From contig OX421966.1 in the NCBI GenBank assembly GCA_949128115.1, positions 57,347,416 to 57,411,415 on the forward strand: 64,000 bases of DNA, in the 5' to 3' direction. A program made the translations under genes and the position numbers. Below the pieces are notes generated by a model. The model searched no databases. It worked only from the letters and a program-made list of their open reading frames with translations, and was not told the origin of the DNA. The DNA comes from Anaspis maculata. Lineage: Eukaryota; Arthropoda; Insecta; Coleoptera; Scraptiidae. Positions 22,841 through 35,307 of the stretch are shown piece after piece; the stretch's first letter is position 1; each line of letters starts with the position of its first letter.

Positions 22841-23175
22841 AAATTATGATCGGACAGGTAATGATTTTGTCAAGGTTTGATACAATTCAATGAAATTTCA
22901 CAGTGATATACCTCTGCTAGGGCTGTTCAAGTCGGCCCACAGTCAAGAAGAAAATCCAGGACTGTACTTGAATGAGGTGAAATGCACTTTTTGGGCAAAA
23001 AAAATTACATTTTCCAATCGTGATTTGTTGTATTACGAACATTTGGAAATCAGCAAAAAGTGAACATTGAAATACTGTGTCTTTTTCATTAGGCTGAACT
23101 TTACAGAATGGTATGATGACTTTGCGTCACATCACAGTTAAATTCTTAGCTACCATCACTGAAACACCCTGTATA
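22727..23175. repeat. ACAGGGTG...CACCCTGT bounded segment, not palindromic inside
   Basis: ACAGGGTGATTCAC at 22,727 faces CACCCTGTATA at 23,165. The same left end and the first 110 bases are present in copy A at 15,269, where they stop at the BEL junction. The ends match the foldback family listed below, but the two halves are not complementary, so it may be a deletion derivative. Confidence 0.5.
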
Positions 23176-23988
23176 ATAATAATCACGGAAGAACAAGTCA
23201 CGGGAAATGGACATTTTTCGAATATCTCGGAAACGGCTTGGAACTTGAAAAAACACCCTGGCAATTTCTGATGGGATTCATTTTGAGGAATAACTACAAT
23301 CTTCCATTTTCCACATGTTCATAGTATTTTTCGAGAAAAAAAGAGTTTGATTTTAACCAAAAGCGTCATCATTTCAACTCGCATCATTTTTTTCACATAT
23401 TTTTTCCCCTGTTTCTTGGACTGAACAATTATTATTACTCCCCCCGTGATGAAAATTAAAAGTCAAAAATAGCTAATAATTTCAATGAAAAAATTGATGG
23501 AAAAATGACGTAACGAAAAGTGAAAAAATGGAATAAAATTAGTTTGGCTCTCCCTCCAAAATCTTTTTCGATGCTTTTAGAAGTCCACAAACCAAATTTC
23601 ACACTTTTGCCACAATTAGAGCTATTTCTACATGGTACCGTTGGGACTAGAATGGATTATGGTTGTGTGATTGAGTACCTGGATTATAAGTTAAGTAGTT
23701 GGTATTATACCGAACTTCTATGGCTTCACGGTTCTTACAATAAAACGGGATCACATGCATTGTTGAACCAAACAAAGACTCTGCCATAGTACAGCCACCC
23801 CTGGCCGATCCCGTTGGGATCGTAAACCTTCTTTTGTGTTCAACTTACCTGTCAAATAACAATGAGGGTCATACCTGGGCTCTGAGACCTTACAAAATTC
23901 AGAGAATTTGCAGTCATTAGCGTTTTGACGGCTTTGGTTTGTTCTTTGGCGCAGTTAGATCTGGCTACATCGTGTAGCTTGTGGCTCT
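23176..23988. other. AT-rich intergenic stretch
   Basis: An open frame at 23,520-23,789 (89 codons) has no recognisable domain and no homologue within the window. I see nothing else definable. Confidence 0.4.
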
Positions 23989-25084
23989 ATACCGGGTGAT
24001 CATTTGAAAACTATCCACCTGCAATAACTCCCGATTCCTAGTCAATATTTCTTCGAGCAAAAACAGGCCGATTGTTATATTGAGGGGGACATCTAAAACA
24101 TACATTGGCAAATTTCTATCTTCAGCCCCCTCGCCCCCACCCATCCCAAAAATAAAATTTCAAATTACACCACCTACCTTGCGATACATCAAATTAAAGA
24201 AAATTAAACTCTCTTTTTGGAAAAGATATTTTCAAAAATTTTAACTTCACCCCCCTTCTCCTTATAAATTCTCTGAGTGTCCCTTTTAATATTCTGGACC
24301 TTTCAATTCTCTTCAGTTTAGTTAGCATCATCCTGAATAGCATCAAAGAAGAGAATTTTCGGTGGAAAAAGTGCCACCCAAATTGACCCCATTGCTCTCC
24401 CCCACCTCAACTTTGAAATTTAATAAAATACGAGATAAAATACTACCCACTTTGTAATGAATCAAACTGAAGGAAATTAAATTCTCTTTCCAAAAACATT
24501 TTTTTTGGAATTTTCAACCCTTTCCCCATTTAGTTGGACATTTGGAGTATTTTAGTATGAAAACCGGGGGTTTTAAAAATTTCGAAAAATTGTGTTTAGG
24601 GAGAGAATCCAATTCCCTTTAATTTGATGTATCACAAAGTAGGTATCGTCATTTTAGAGTTTTGAGGTGAGGAGGGGGGAGCGAAGGGGTGAATTTGGGT
24701 GGCACTTTTTCCACGGAAAATTGTCTCTTTCGATGCTGTGCAGGATGACGTTGACTGCATTGAAGAGAATTGAGAGGTCAAGAATATTTAATTGGACACT
24801 CAAGAGAATTTAGGGGGGAAGAGGGGTGGGGTTGAAAAATTTATAAATATTTTTTCAGAAAGAATTTAATTCTGTTGGACTTGATGTATCGCAAAGTAGG
24901 AAATGTCATTTCAAATTTCAAAGTTGAGGTAAGTGGGGGCGAGGGGGCTGAAGATAGAAATTCGCTAATGTATGTTTTAGATGTCCCCCTCGATATTGAA
25001 ATCGACCTGTTTTTGCTTGAAGACATTTTCACTAGGAATCGGGAGTTATTGCAGGTGGATAGTTTTCAAATGATCACCCGGTAT
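23989..25084. repeat. foldback element A, 1.1-kb palindrome
   Basis: The two halves are reverse complements over nearly the full length. The outer ends ATACCGGGTGATCA (23,989) and TGATCACCCGGTAT (25,071) match exactly, and the inner markers ACATACATTGGCAAATTT and its diverged complement near 24,970 pair up. The centre is near 24,537. The arms have diverged by substitutions and small indels, so it is not a fresh inverted duplication. Its core is homologous to the palindrome at 40,884-41,968. The 97-codon frame across the right arm is not a gene. Confidence 0.85.
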
Positions 25085-25460
25085 TCATCTGTGCAAGGTG
25101 GATACTTGCTTGAATGCGCGAAACAAAATTGTATACAGGTGACTCCGAAAGGTCAAACTCAACTATAGGTCCTTCCGGACTAAAGCAACCCTGTTCTAAC
25201 CGTGAAAATGAGTACGATTAACTTTCAAATGGCATTTTTCCCAAGTTTCTGAAAAAAATATTTATGTGGTCGCTTCTAGGGTGCAACATCAAATTTTTTT
25301 CATGAATTGGACAATGGACACCCTGTATGTTGATATGAGAATCGATTCCGAATTTCTGCCCAAGTAACACACGAAGTAACCGTCATAGCTCAAAGGTATA
25401 TGTACTTTGTCGAGGCAAGTCAGAATGTGCATTCAAGTCTTTCTAATGTCCTCCGTTTTC

Positions 25461-26141
25461 GATATACAGACTGATTCATGTGTTTAGCCAAAAACTTGAT
25501 TGACCATATCTCACGAATAGATTGATTGAATCGATTAAAATTTTAGAGGTGTATTTCAACACCAAGGGCCTTTGGGCGCTTTATTCACTTATGGAAAGGA
25601 TACATGTATAAAGTTTTTTTTAAATATGACGTCATATTTGAAGACTACATGAAAATATCGAAAATGCTACGAAACCCGATTCTAAAAACTGCTTGGCACT
25701 TCCCCTGATTCTACCAAAGAATTAATAACAAACTCTTTGGGACTTTTTCCAAAAATTTCAATTTTAATTGGTGAAACGCTATTCCAGATAGTCAAACAAA
25801 GTAATTGTTTTGATTTTGATGTTCCAAATAACCAGAAATAACTCTAAAAGAATTTTCTGGAAACATGAATTTGGGTAGGAATTGGGATAAAACTCATGTT
25901 ACCAGAAAATTCTCCTAAAGCTATCTTTGGTGAGTTAGAATACCGGAATTTGAACGGTGACTTTGTTTGACCATCTGGAATAGCGTTTGACTGTTTCAAA
26001 TTGGAATTTTTGAAGATAATTTTGTAAAATGTCAGTTCTTTTTTTTTTCTCCGAATTGACTGGAGAGTGCCTACCGATCTATCGTTCTATTCGTGAAGTA
26101 TGGCTGATCAAAATTATCACACATGAATCACCCTGTATATC
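25461..26141. repeat. foldback element E, 0.68-kb palindrome
   Basis: Left end GATATACAGACTGATTCATG and right end, read in reverse complement, GATATACAGGGTGATTCATG. The inner arms share CACGAATAGA, CGCTATTCCAGAT and CCAGAAAATTC on opposite strands. The centre is near 25,880. The arms are clearly unequal, with extra material in the left one. Confidence 0.75.
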
Positions 26142-28255
26142 AGGAAAATTTCGAATCCATATTCTGATTTGCCTGAAAAAAGTGAAAATAAGTGAAGAAT
26201 AACTTATGAAATTAAAATTTGAAGCAATTTGGTGGTAATCGCATCTCGAATGATCAAGAAAAATTTAACTTAGTCTTACATTGGAATTGAAAATTTTTGG
26301 AAAACAGAAAATTACTCCATTCAGGAATCATGGTCTTTCTCTCAATCTTTCACAGTTGCAGGTATAAAAAATAATTATTTTTTCAGGAAAAGCAACAAAC
26401 CGCCCCTCTGTTCAACTTTTCAAGTTGAAAATCTCGAAAATGAACGCAATACTAGAAATTTTCGTCCGGATGCAGAGTATATTTGAAACGAGGCTTCAGG
26501 ACCAAATTCATCAGTTTCGACAAATATCACCAAGAAGTTACAAAACATCGGATGACTGTTATTCCTAGGACAAATGCCATAGTAACGAATGTTGTGTATA
26601 ATCCAATAAAGATGGGAAATCAAAATAAAATTGAAATGATTTAGATCTTTCTTAAACAAGCAGTTAATATTACTTGCTATGGGGGATCTCTGTTATACAG
26701 TACAGGATTTCATGGAATCCTTAAGCCTCTGTGGCCAATTTTTCAGGCAATCAGTTATACACCTTGACAAACAGGACTTGATTTCTTGATATATTCTAAT
26801 GTTGTATAGCTGGTTGCCAAAAAAACTTGAGCACGGGGTTTTCGCAATTTGTGAAGACCCGGTGTGTTCACCAAAATGATGAACACTTTGTCAAATTATT
26901 CTATAAATTTAGGTACTTACGAATTGATCAGTAGGTAACAATGGACTTACCTAGAAAAAAGAAAAATATATTAGAGCAACAAGCTGGTACCGTCATTATT
27001 ACTTAAACAGTGAAGAAAATACCTATTGCTACAAGTAATAAAAATATAATCATGATCAGAGAAGTCAGAAATGAAGCTAAATCAGCCGCATACTTGACAC
27101 AAAGAATGAGCCTAGCAGTTCAAAGTGGCAATGCTGCTTTAATTTTTGGCATCATGCCTCATTCTGACGTGGGATTAGCTGAAATATTTCGCTAATATTT
27201 AGCTTCTATATTTTATAATTTTATCTTCACGATTGTAACCTCGATTATCAATATTATATTATCAAATATAAAAAAAATTCCGATTGGAAATGGAAGCTTC
27301 CAGCTTAAATTTGGAAAAAAATATCGAAATATCAAAAAAAAATCATCATGGTGATGATTACTGATCCAAATACTGAGTTAAACAATGCAATAAGACTACC
27401 GACTGGGGAAGAAAGCTTTGCCAGAGTGAAAATCTTTGTCAAAAATGTCACGAAACCTCTCCTTTGGAATTTCTAGAGTGACAACGTATTTTCTTAGGGA
27501 GAAAGATGATCGTTATAATAGATTTTAGAGGAAGGGGGTGTCTCTCGATTGTCGTGAAAAAACCTTGGAACCAACTTCAAAAGCGCAACGCTGCTACCAC
27601 CGCGACATTTGTTTCACTCCTTATCGCGGGTCGGGAGAACGGTTGGACAACAGAAGGCGCACGGGGGTAGTTTGTGGTAGACGAACTCTGTGGAACAAAC
27701 AATATATTTATTTATAAAGCAAGAATATTGAACAGCTAGCCAGTCAGGGCTAGGTAATAGGTATACTTCATTTGTCGAGAGCAATTAAAGAATACCCTTG
27801 AAATAATTCCACTAAACAATAACACGTGGTCACTTAAGCTATATAGATTACGTCACTGTGAAACATGTGACGTCAACCCACCAAGTATCTACCTACCAGG
27901 AAAGTAATTGTAGCAAATACAATCATTTCGGACACCGACATGTGACTTCTGAGATAACATCAAAGAGGTCATTTTTACATTAAAAAAAATCATGGGAGAT
28001 TGTTCAGTTCACAACAGCTTGGATGCATTTCTTGGGGCCAGTCAACTGGCATCGACCTGGAATTCACCAGAGAAAATCCTCGATTAGCTATTTCATGATC
28101 ACATTCTTTGGTGCCACGGGAAGAAAGGGGCGTTATTTTATGTTTCTACAAGAGAGAATTGCGGAGAGGAATTCGAGCGTCGAGAGAGTCCGGTATTTAA
28201 CCTATCATAAGAGAAATAGCGCAGTGATCCATTCAAAAGTGGTCAAAGATTGAAG
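26142..28255. other. AT-rich intergenic stretch, no recognisable gene
   Basis: A 61-codon frame at 27,010-27,195 reads like a fragment of a protein (SAAYLTQRMSLAVQSGNAA), but I cannot place it. It has no clear splice context and stands alone. The rest, including the moderately GC-rich piece at 27,560-27,680, shows nothing definable. Confidence 0.4.
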
Positions 28256-28260
28256 TGGCT

Positions 28261-28470
28261 CACCCAAAAATTTGAATGAAGTTCGAAATGCCTTAGCTCT
28301 CGAAGAAATAGGAATAATTCGAAGGTTTTTTTCCCCCTCAATAGCTGCGTTTGATGTCCATCGCAGGCTATACACCAAATATCGTTCAGATCCTCTGTAT
28401 TTAAAATACAGAGCGTCGCGTAAAGTCTTAAAAAAACTTCAGTTCAGATAACTCCCAATTCTGGAGGAAA
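28261..28470 (+). repeat. dispersed repeat, partner of 30,412-30,628 in inverted orientation
   Basis: Shared strings on opposite strands include AGCTCTCGAAGAAATAGG, AATAGCTGCGTT and TCGTTCAGATCCTC. They could be two insertions of one family or the arms of a 2.4-kb inverted structure that encloses elements at 29.2 and 30.0 kb. Confidence 0.65.
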
Positions 28471-29200
28471 AGTTCAGTTCTTCCTGAATTGATCCAAGGA
28501 CGTTGGTACACTCATACCTCGAAACGGTTCTCCAATTTTCCAATTATCTTTTCAAACTACAGGGTGATTTGAAAAAAACAACTTTTTTGGTTTTTTGGTC
28601 ATAACTTCCTTTCTTGTTAGCCGATTTTGAGAATTAGGCTTAATATTGTCGAAGGTCACCGACTCGCCTTACCTTTTCCTGACTTCTATTCGAGACATTC
28701 TGATATGCCCGAATACTGGACGATCGTTGCCTTTAACTGGGTGGCGTATAGGATGGCACTCGCTTAGCTTTTTCAGTACATTCCGGGTTATGAATGAGTG
28801 GCGCAAGTTGAATAATCCAGAAAGGAGAACGTTTTAGACGTTTATTGAGCATTGAAGAGTATTGAAGATGAACGGTGGATAATAATTGAATGACTAGAGT
28901 AGGGTACTTACATTATAGAGTACACCACGTTGACCCCGTGCATCGCAATGAACCTTTTCGAACTTGCACCCGGCAGTCCCGCGCAACTACCACTCGATCG
29001 GCCCGGATCAAAAGAGCCCGTTCCTCTTCTCCTCCAAAAGTTCCATCACCTCGGTTCATTCTTCACCCTTCCTTTGGATTTTTCCATGGAGGTCGGTGGA
29101 CGGTGTCCTTTGACCGTGCCGGGTGTGATTCTGCTCTCTTTGCAAAAACTGCACTTTGCGTTCCCGGTTCATTGCGATGTTAGAGGTGCAATGTACACTT
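28471..29200. other. spacer with an unpaired ACAGGGTG end and a GC-richer island
   Basis: ACAGGGTGATTTGAAAA at 28,559 is an unpaired family end. The 28,941-29,179 island is bounded by a 14-bp inverted repeat (CATCGCAATGAACC and its complement). Two overlapping frames of about 96 codons there have no domain. Confidence 0.35.
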
Positions 29201-29886
29201 GTACAGGGTGTTCACGATAAAATTCACCCCCCCTCCAGGAGATTCCCATTTGAGATATTTTGAAAAGCTAAAAACTTTTTTTCAGCGATTTTTCCCAGGA
29301 ATCTTGAATTCGAAAAATCGTCTAAAAGTTTTCAATTTCTACCGTATACAGGGTTTGACATGTAACTTTTTTATTTAAAGTGCAACACCCTATATTTTGC
29401 TATGTCATTTGATGAAACCTTTTTTTCTGATTACAAAGATATACTTACAAGATTTATGATTTATTTTGAGAAGGAAGCTGTCAAAAAAATTATAAAATAG
29501 GTAGTCAAATAAATTAAAAATTAAAAATTACGCGACACCCTGTATCAGGAACGAATCAGACCATTCATCCATGCAGAGTTGCATTCTGCAGACAAAATGT
29601 TGCAAGAATAACTTTTTTTTGAGTAAACTGTAGAAACCAAAGCCATCTGGCCGCGAGACAAAATTATTTGACTATCTATTTTATTATTTTTTCGACAACT
29701 TACTTGTAAAAATAAATCATAAGTGTCATATATATTTGTAATCAGGGAATAAGGCTCCATTAAATATCGGAATAAAATATATGGTGTTTAAAATTTAAAA
29801 TAGTGAAGAAAAAGTTTCAAGTTCTTCGAAATATCTTGAAGGGGAATCTACTGGAGGGGGGTGAATTTTATCGTGAATACCCTGTA
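29201..29886. repeat. foldback element D, 0.69-kb palindrome
   Basis: Left end GTACAGGGTGTTCACGATAA; right end, in reverse complement, GTACAGGGTATTCACGATAA, followed in both by AAATTCACCCCCC. Inner pairs such as GATTTAT...TAGTCAAATAA are conserved. An internal GACACCCTGTAT near 29,550 looks like a further family end, suggesting one element nested in another. Confidence 0.75.
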
Positions 29887-29975
29887 CTTATTTATTGTAG
29901 CGGGTGCGCCGTGAGTCGGTTACACCGAGATACACCGGGTGAATCATAAGTTCAAATTGTCATTTCCGACAATAT

Positions 29976-30287
29976 GTTGAAGCTAAAGCTTCAAGAGACA
30001 AGAATAGGGGTTCGAGATTGATGCAAGACGAAAATAAAAAATAAGAAATTCCACCAAAAGTGACGTAAATCTGAATCACTGAAGATAGAACTCGGGGAAA
30101 ATCAATTTGCTTTCGGATGAACCATTCAATATGATCATTTCAAGATGTTACTCGTTTGTATGAGACGCGATTTCTTGGTGGGGAAATCAATTTACGGCTG
30201 CATGTTTCCAGAGGGAGATCCAGTGTCCTTGCTTACCTGAAACTCGCCGTAACCCCTATTCTTGTTCCTTGAAGTTTTGGCTTCAAC
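29976..30287. repeat. inverted repeat with ~42-bp arms
   Basis: GTTGAAGCTAAAGCTTCAAG at 29,976 and its near-complement ending at 30,287, both containing ACAAGAATAGGGGTT in the matching orientation. The 220-bp interior is partly complementary as well. A CACCGGGTGAATC string lies just upstream (29,934), so it may be a short relative of the ACAGGGTG family. Confidence 0.5.
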
Positions 30288-30411
30288 CTGGGCCTCAGAT
30301 TCCCGAAATCGGCCAACAAAGAAAAAAAAAACAAAAAGTTGTTTGATCGGAAAATTGAAAAACTGTCTAAAGATTTGAGTGTACCAATGTCCCTGGATCA
30401 ATTTGAAAAAA

Positions 30412-30628
30412 TCTAAACTTCTTTTTCGGAATTAGGAGTCGTCCAAACTTTGAAGTTTTTTCAGAACCTTACGCCCTGTATTTCCGATACGGAGGATCTG
30501 AACGAAATTCAGTATCTAGCCTATGATAGACAATGAACGCAGCTATTCGAGAGAAAAAAAAACTTTTGAATTGATCCTATTTCTTCGAGAGCTGAGTCAT
30601 TTTGACTTCAATTTGAATTTTTGGGCGC
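30412..30628 (-). repeat. dispersed repeat, inverted partner of 28,261-28,470
   Basis: Reverse-complement match to the earlier segment, about 80 percent by eye over 200 bp, including the poly-T tract and the CCTCCGTAT/CCTCTGTAT segment. Confidence 0.65.
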
Positions 30629-33600
30629 GTATTCGTGTTTATTCTCGCGCTTGAATGGTCTTTCTGTTCAACTTCTCGAAACGGACGTGTCGTCAATCAG
30701 CTGCTTATGGAACATTTTTATTGTGAAAAGAATTCTTGAGTCTATTGATTACACTTTCTGGGTCTAAATCATTTATATTGGCTATCAAAGCTTCACGTGA
30801 GAGAATACTTTGAAAATATTATGATTATGAAAAGCGTAATGTTCACATAGGGGAAGATGGGGCAACTAGGTACCCGCTTTGCTACAGTACTATTTGTAGG
30901 TGGAAAAATAAACTCATACCTGCGCTATGTTTTGACTAAGATTGTGTATTAAACATTTTGATCAATGCGAAGGCGGCATCAAGCTGGAGAGATCCCTGTC
31001 AATCATGGTTCGATCGAATATCAACGGAAAAAAAAGAATTATCTATCACAAATCTGGAAAAATATCCAGGCAAACATAGTGTGGAAATTGGTTCATAGTC
31101 TGTTAAGTAGATCTTGGAGTTTAGTACTGCCGCTGCGTCCCGACTTGCATTATTATTGTTACTGTATTTCATCAGAGTATGTGCCATTGTGTCGAGTGTT
31201 CGCTGATCCGGCTTCGTTCTTTCAGTGCCGCGGCTCGATCAGACGCGTGGCCTTCGTCCTAATCGATCATCACCCCCCTCATGATGCAGGAAAACTGGAG
31301 ATTCGTGGCTCCCTTATTTATGGCTCCCTCGCCGGTTGTGTTTCGGAGTCGAGGCTGCGTCTGGCTTGAAACAGCAGGACCGAAGGCCAGATTATTTATA
31401 TTGATCGAAAAACATTGAAAATTATGTTGAAATAATTCTCATACGTATTTTTGAGCCAAGTTACATCACTCCAAAGTTTAAAAGTTCAAACACCCGTAAC
31501 ATTCAAGCTGTTTTTCAATGTTCGCAGTTTATTCTAGTATGAAGACAAATTTTCGTCTTTGCATTTTTGAAAACAGAAATGCCTTGAAGATTGCCGTTTT
31601 CCCTATACCAAGAAACTCGTTGGGGGCTATCAAACTTCTTTCAGGGTTATTTTTCGTATTTTCAGGCAAGTGACAGTGCGTTGAACGAATAAAAGTTTCA
31701 AATATTCCCAGATTAAGAGGCTATTGTTGCAAGTTTTGCAACAATGTGTCAAACTCATAATCAGACATTAAACTGATATATACATCAAGATTTTCCCTCG
31801 TCCTTGGATAATAGTGTGTCGAATGGGATATATGATGGAAACGCACCATAACATAGCCCATCCAAGCCCGCCGATGATGATGGCGCAATGAAAAAAAAAT
31901 GGAGCAAAGCAAAGCGCAGAGGGAAAAACTGCGCTGTTCCCTCTCCTCCGCACCGTGATTGCCCGCACACATCCAAAACTGGAGCGCACGATGTGAAAAA
32001 TTCAATTCGTGAACGTTCCGTAACGACTTAAGACCCCGAGATAAATAACGGCAATGAAACGAACAAAACCGTAATTCGGAATAATCTTCGGTATACTGCG
32101 CCACTGATGTTGCGTGCTTCACCCCGCACATTATCCGAATAAAGGCATGCCATATTTCCTCCGCTTCTATCCTTTTCCGCCCTCTCTTTTCTCCCTAGCC
32201 GTAGGTGGGTAGTAGGTGGTTTTCTACTTAATTTTTTATCGGCTGCTCTATTTTCAACAGCGTAATTTAAAATTCGATGCAAATTGGACCCTCCTAGATA
32301 GCAATGAACGTCCTACGGACGTCCGTTAAGTATCCGTTACGAGTCAGTTGGTCCATGAACTAAAATAGGACGTACTATGGACATTCACACAAGTAGTGGC
32401 CGTCCTATGTGAAGCGACCAAGTACGCCCTGTGGAAGTTTATTTAGTGGCCATTATTGTGTCAGAAAATTGAGAAAAAATGCAGAAAAAACACAGCTATT
32501 TGATCATGTTTGTTCAACTTGATAAAGGAGTGTAATACATAAACAATTCATGACTTAATGGTAGGCATCCAACTATGTATTTAGACGGGATTGCTCAAGT
32601 CGGGCTCATTCAAAGTCGAGTGGAACCAGTCAAATTACATGACAAACATTTAACACGGACTCCGACTACTGATGACCCGCTGATCAGCGTAGATTTTACT
32701 GTCCGGGATACATTCAGGTAAAACCCAACCACGTATAAATAAGCCGCAAATGCCGTTCTTCTATTGGCTGTTGCCAATTGCGGTCATTGGTACCTGTATT
32801 GCTTATCAAGACAATAAGGTTTTGTCGTCTTTGATTATAGGACGGACTGGCTGCTTCTAAAATAAGATAATAAGCAGCCCATAAGGAAAGAACATTACAT
32901 CTTATGATTCATCTTAATGGGGCCTTGCAATTGAAAAACTCAACGTGAGGTCGCCACTACTGTAGGGGGCGCCTACTTCGATGAAGCGGCCGTAACCACG
33001 GGAAAAACATGGGAGTTTGAGTAGTTTGACCAGTAACTGACAGTGACTGGAGACGTCAAGCAAGAAACAGAGGTTATCCAAATTTCAAATCAAGACATAA
33101 AATGACGGACGTCTGTCGCTGAAGCGTCAACGCCGTCAAAATTGTCGAAGTTGTCCCCAACGGTCGTGGCGCCCTCGGTGTGTGAAAGTGGCAGTGCAAG
33201 GCCCCATTGTCGGGTTGAATGTAAATGAAATTAGGGGAAGGAAGGGGCATTTGCACGGTTCTCCGTGTCCTGAAGGAGGAGTTCACCCGTTTGTATGAAT
33301 CTGAACCATTCAGTTTACTAGTCTCTTCTTATTTAGGGAAGGAAGGGGAAATCATGTAATCCACTCGATTACCGAGTTTTTCATAATTTCTTTCGCGCTT
33401 TCTTGCTGTTCCTACATAATTTCCAGTTGCCTTTTGCCGCCGCTCCAGGCTCGGGTTTGTTCTGTATTTTACTACCCTGTTTTGACGGGAGTATATACAT
33501 ATAAACATATTCGGTATAGTATCACAGAATCACCTCACCAGGACTGCGTTTGTTGAATACTGGGACTCAAATGATGTATGAAAGTGGTGTAATGTAGCAA

Positions 33601-35307
33601 TTAAAATTTCTATTTTTTTTTTTTTTTTCATATAAAAATTTATTTCAAGTTTGCAAAATTCCATATAAAACCTAAAGAGAGTGGTCAATAAAGCAGTGAA
33701 TTATTTGAATTATCGCGGTACAGATGAGAGAGGAAACGGCAAAAGAAACGACATGATAGAGAACTTTACTGATGAAGGAATTCAATCCAAGAAAAGCAGA
33801 GTGACAGTTAGTATTGTAGGAGGCAATTTGTTTTGTTTCTCCGTTGAAGGGCAGGCCTGAGAGCCCCCATGAGTTTCATGTTGCCTCCTCCTGTCTTTTC
33901 GCACCTCTTGTGTGCCATGAGAATAACCTGAAAAGGGGGAGTTAGAAAGTTCGATTTTAAAGTCAAAAAGTTGCCGAACCTCAAATTTTAGCTTTATCTG
34001 GGATCATCCACATTTATACCGCTACATCTACGTTTTCGTACGTTATCTACGTTTCCCACGTTCTCTCTCCGTCCTTCATATCATCCAGTTACGCTGCCGA
34101 CGAATTTCCATATGATGTACGCTGTTTTCACCGGTGACCACCGAAGCCGATAAGCTAACTCGCTGCGGTCAACTCCTTCGATTTTGGCTGCTAGTACCAT
34201 CTTCGCTGAAGCTCAACCAGCACGCTTTCGTCCACCTTGTGCCAGAGTGCTGCACGTCATCTGCGAGCCAAGCCACGTACCCGGACCGGGACGACTTCGC
34301 GCTGCACTAGGGGTCACGTGAGATGTTTTCGTTCTTCCGCATCCCTGAGATTAAGTTGCCCATTTAGCGTTGTTGTTTTGTTTTAAGAATATCACTTAAT
34401 CAGGTGAGCGCCCCGAAACCTTTCAACTTGGATCCAAGGTATTATAGGTTAGGTTAGGCAAACGTTCAGTTATTCGACAAAACCTTGTCGGAACCAGACA
34501 CGCTGGGGGGGTAGTTTTCCTGGGGGTTCGCTTTTGAAGAGCAGTAGGCATTCAACACCTCTGCCAACATCCTCACGTCTTGCCTGTGCCCTGTGAAGCA
34601 CGTTTTCACTAGCCGAGGAGGCTCGGGCTGAAATTTAGCAAGAAGTCAATATCATATTTTTATTTGTTACTATTTCACATTGCACATATCTTTTGATAAT
34701 TCCGTGTCAATTACGTCGAATATACTCCAATTATTCTCCCGATTTGCCTAGTTTAATTCATATTTTCCATAATTCAGCTGCATTTATTTACCATTAACTA
34801 CTCTTGTTTTTTTTTGACACTTCAAAGACGTCACCCGTCAGCTGTTTGACAGCTCTCGAGTGCGTTCGAGTTACAACCATCTGTAGAGCGTACAGCCGTG
34901 TTTCACACAACACGGGAATTGTGTAAAAATCGGGAATATATCAATTCCAACCATCTGAACTAGCTACACGCCCGATTGACGCCTTTTGAAATATAAATTT
35001 AGTTGTGGCAGTTTTTGTGAAAACTTCAAGAACCCACGCCTTGCTCTCCACATAGAAAAAAAAACTGAGTGCCGCCTTCAGCGACCTGAAGGGAAAAATA
35101 GGCGACAGTAAGTGTCCAATTATTGTGATTGCCTTTCACTTCTTGTTCCTTGATGATGCCGACCATGTCCGTTGGCAAGCTCAACTATAAATGTCACCTT
35201 GCATCTTGCACCATGCAAGATGTTATCTTGCATTCAACGAAAATATATGTTTACATTTGGAAACGAATTAGGATGCACTTAATTTTGGAAGGAGGGTCTT
35301 CCTGTCC
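30629..35307. other. long intergenic stretch with no recognisable gene
   Basis: I translated the longest frames (30,965-31,369 plus; 31,721-32,131 minus) and found no domain, signal or repeat structure supporting them. A short GGTTAGGTTAGG at about 34,446 contains two arthropod-type telomere units but is too short to mean anything. Homopolymer tracts at 33,613 (T) and elsewhere are ordinary. The region could hold promoters or untranslated exons that cannot be recognised by eye. Confidence 0.4.

Noticed and set aside
30965..31369. 134-codon plus-strand frame
   Set aside because: No recognisable domain, low-quality composition and no splice or promoter context.
34446..34457. GGTTAGGTTAGG, similar to the arthropod telomere repeat
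   Set aside because: Two units only; expected by chance in 64 kb.
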